Program-made: the position numbers and the translations under genes
DNA from: Oxytricha trifallax
Taxonomy: Eukaryota; Ciliophora; Spirotrichea; Sporadotrichida; Oxytrichidae
DNA: 64,000 nt
Direction: 5' to 3'
NCBI GenBank assembly: GCA_000711775.1
Contig: ARYC01017090.1
Location: forward strand, 124,001-188,000
Notes under the pieces: model-generated
Database searches by the model: none
Told to the model about the DNA's origin: nothing
What the model saw: the letters and a program-made list of their open reading frames with translations, nothing else
Part shown: piece by piece, positions 62,401 through 64,000 of the stretch
Numbering within the stretch: the stretch's first letter is position 1
Layout: each line of letters begins with the position of its first letter

Positions 62401-64000
62401 AATTTTTTAATTTATTCCTGCCTAACATATTAAATAATTATTCTATATTTAAAATTTTGAAATGCTTTAGTTTACATAATTAATTAATTAACATTATTAT
62501 AAATTACTTATTAGTTAATTATATGAACTTTAATATTTTTAAAACATAATTTCATTTATATAGACTTAGTTTGAACTTAATTAATTAATTCGATTTATTT
62601 GGCACGTATCTCAAAATTTCATCGATTTCGAGATACGTGCCATTTTAATATATTTAAATAAAATTACTAATATAATAGCGTGTATAAATTCTTGATTATT
62701 CATTTAATTTTGGAAATTTTAACAATTTTTATCAATTGTCTCATGCAGGAGGTGAAAGCGCCCAGAGACCTACATGCAAATAACAACGAGCTAGCGGGGT
62801 TCAATCGCTCATGGAGAGAGCTCTAGAGAGCCGATTTCCCTGCCATTACGCCGTTAGTTGGCAGGGTGGATACAGTCTAACAAGGCTGGCAAGAAGGGAG
62901 GCAGGCAGGGGGAAGAAGTTGGACTGCATTCCACACAGTGATGAATGACGGACGTCAGGAGCACAGAGGAGCCGAGCAATTGCAAGTCTTTTCCAGCTTT
63001 TCCTCTTGTGGGGTTTTTTGGTTTTTTGGGGGCTCAAGGTTATGTGCCACGTCATTCACACCAGCAACGTCATGACTCAAGGATGCAAATATTGGGTCAT
63101 GTTATGACCCAGAATATCTCGTTATTAATTTAGCTTAACTATTCGGGGGGGGGGAAGTTTCCTGCACCGGTTTAAGATAAAAAAAAAATTTTAGGGAAGT
63201 TTCCTGCACTCTTTTAGATTTTTTAAATTTTTATTTCTTTAATTAAATTAATCTTTATAAAAACTATCAACTAACTTCAGGACTAATTTCAACATTTAAT
63301 TATACTATAATTTTCTAATCAATAGTCAATATCTCTCTTCAGATTCCAACAACTCTGACATTTTTCATCTAATATTTATAGGTTCTGTTATAGTAATTCC
63401 AAATATTTTATCCAATTTTTATTGATATTCTGATTAAATTTTTCTTGTTCTTACCATGCCTTTATAATGTTAGACTATATTTTCTTTAACTACTTCAATG
63501 ATGAGCGATATGCTCTTAATATTTAATGGGTAAAAAAATATTAATTTTGTTAATTTATGTCAAATTTATTAAATTTAACATAAAAAATTAAAGCGTGCAG
63601 GAAACTTCCTCGAGTGCAGGAAACTTCCCCCCCCAACTATTCTATTCTATTCTATTTATGAAAATTTCAAAACTTGAAAACACTGGAAAATTTAAAAGAA
63701 ATGTTGTCAAATAAGCACTATTAGATATTGAGCTATCTTTTAAGTATTACTTCAAGTCAATTAAGCAAGATTCTTTTTACTAACTTTTACCACCCAGACT
63801 AAAGTAAAAACTCATGATAGAGTTATACAAACCTTACCTTCAGAAATTTTCATATTTTTTTGAAGATCAAGAACGATAGTACTATGCAGATACCTAATAT
63901 ATCAGTAAAATTATTAGGAACTTAAATTGTCAAATTCATGGTCCAGAAACTACCTTTGTAAAGCCAAGCTAGCATTTCAAATACTTTTACTTCATATATT
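59422..64000 (+). CDS. Six-TM voltage-gated/CNBD-type K+ channel (3' end outside window)
   Basis: ATG 59422. A Ser/Gln/Arg-rich cytoplasmic N-terminus is followed by S1 (IFWEFHIACVFLISFWLI, about 60950), S2 (YIDFVILFDIFINCVS), S3 (LKSYLIIDALSVM), S4 (FKLQYLRIKRYLNFFKL, rebuilt across an IES), S5 (LKVISIIRIIMIFYFLFHLL), the pore helix and selectivity filter TVGFGD (61861-61878) and S6 (LFVICYMMFLQQMFSFFS). After a 1.6-kb IES the frame resumes with a C-linker-like LLPPRLKQKLMIELYKPYL and the beginning of a cyclic-nucleotide-binding domain (IIRNLNCQIHGPETTFVKP, ending FKYFYFIY at the edge). An in-frame TGA near 59563 in the N-terminus is unexplained, and frame changes around 60000-60230 need further inserts. 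Such channels set membrane potential and ciliary behaviour in ciliates. Confidence 0.85.
61256..61297. other. IES, 42 bp, pointer ATAT
   Basis: Repeats at 61252-61255 and 61294-61297. Excision rebuilds S4 (YVFKLQYLRIKRYLNFFK). Confidence 0.75.
61541..61803. other. IES, 263 bp, pointer TAG
   Basis: TAG at 61538-61540 and 61801-61803. Excision joins DLHYSKM to QTKLSSLYIKSLYYILTSF, leading into the pore. Confidence 0.65.
62183..62735. mobile_element. Foldback element with 215-bp arms and internal palindromes
   Basis: Arms 62183-62397 and 62521-62735, both starting TTGATAAAAATTGTTAAAAT, are near-identical reverse complements around a 123-bp AT-rich centre. Each arm carries a 41-bp near-palindrome (62277-62317, 62601-62641) with stem GGCACGTATCTC. 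No ORF. A 3-bp ATT flank is possible as target duplication. Confidence 0.75.
62740..63136. other. GC-rich island of unknown nature
   Basis: About 400 bp of clearly higher G+C than anything else in the window, between two mobile elements. Includes GCCACGTCA (63046-63054), AACGTCATGAC (63066-63076) and a perfect 8-bp inverted repeat TGGGTCAT/ATGACCCA (63093-63111). I could not fit a tRNA, rRNA or protein to it. Confidence 0.6.
63145..63634. mobile_element. 490-bp TIR element with G-run termini and 8-bp target duplication
   Basis: Begins with ten G and ends with eight C. Each end bears two copies of GGGAAGTTTCCTGCAC or a close variant (left about 63152-63168 and 63194-63210; right inverted, about 63594-63630). 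AACTATTC flanks it on both sides (63137-63144, 63635-63642). The AT-rich interior has no ORF, so it is non-autonomous. The 8-bp duplication is the size made by hAT-type transposases, but the termini are not typical hAT. Confidence 0.75.

Larger units (their letters stand above)
62058..63659. other. Composite IES of the K+ channel, 1,602 bp, pointer TATTTAT
   Basis: TATTTAT at 62051-62057 and 63653-63659. Excision gives KGELELLFMKISKLENTGKF in frame, connecting S6/C-linker to the rest of the C-linker. The interval contains three distinct insertions listed separately. Confidence 0.75.

Noticed and set aside
62740..62830. tRNA gene in the GC-rich island (GGTTCAATC resembles a B box)
   Set aside because: No acceptor stem, no A box at the right distance and no cloverleaf could be drawn.

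Overview
The window looks like germline (micronuclear) DNA of a spirotrich, most likely hypotrich, ciliate of the Oxytricha/Stylonychia/Tetmemena kind. TAA and TAG stand inside nearly every conserved gene where Gln is expected, and TGA is the only stop. Coding exons carry short GT...AG introns, mostly 33-60 nt. They are also broken by short AT-rich inserts that lack splice sites but are flanked by direct repeats ('pointers') of about 2-13 bp. Removing an insert plus one pointer copy restores reading frame and conserved motifs at more than 20 places, which is the signature of internally eliminated sequences (IESs) before macronuclear processing. Read with the standard code, the window appears to hold only small fragments; read with TGA as sole stop, it is gene dense.

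Layout. 3-329: 3' end of an Orn/Lys/Arg decarboxylase (+). 382-5318: two minus-strand genes, the second with an IQ motif. 5.3-8.2 kb: AT-rich, no gene seen. 8.2-15.0 kb (+): a basic protein, a repeat protein with (S/T)-x-F-x-x-G motifs, and an EF-hand protein. 15.2-28.9 kb (-): five genes (coiled-coil with a membrane segment, two low-complexity proteins, an ARM-like protein, a HEAT-like protein). The HEAT-like gene has a 1.33-kb inverted-repeat element inside an intron. 29.0-30.9 kb (+): an ARM-like protein. 30.8-36.8 kb (-): MON1, split by a 4.1-kb IES that contains a whole protein-kinase gene on the other strand. 36.9-42.7 kb (-): FAAH-like amidase homologue, membrane RING-H2 protein and katanin p80. 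42.8-52.3 kb (+): a secreted/type I membrane Cys-rich protein, a large Q/N-rich protein and two adjacent CDPKs. 53.0-54.4 kb (-): a Q-rich protein. 54.9-64 kb (+): CFAP70, casein kinase 2 beta and a voltage-gated/CNBD-type K+ channel that runs off the window. The channel's 1.6-kb IES holds three further insertions.

Biology. Several genes belong to cilium and cortex biology: CFAP70, katanin p80, and possibly the EF-hand and motif-repeat proteins. Others act in Ca2+ signalling (two CDPKs, EF-hand protein, IQ protein), membrane traffic (MON1), protein turnover (RING-H2) and excitability (K+ channel). Nothing suggests operons; divergent neighbours share intergenic gaps of 61 and 81 bp.

The most notable items are (1) the kinase gene nested in a MON1 IES bounded by a 13-bp pointer, (2) the inverted-repeat element with iteron-like repeats and an ORF resembling the C-terminal part of a superfamily 3 helicase, inserted at a TA inside a 34-nt intron, and (3) the composite 1.6-kb IES in the K+ channel. 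All reading was done by eye. Exact exon ends, IES boundaries and lengths should be taken as approximate unless positions are given.
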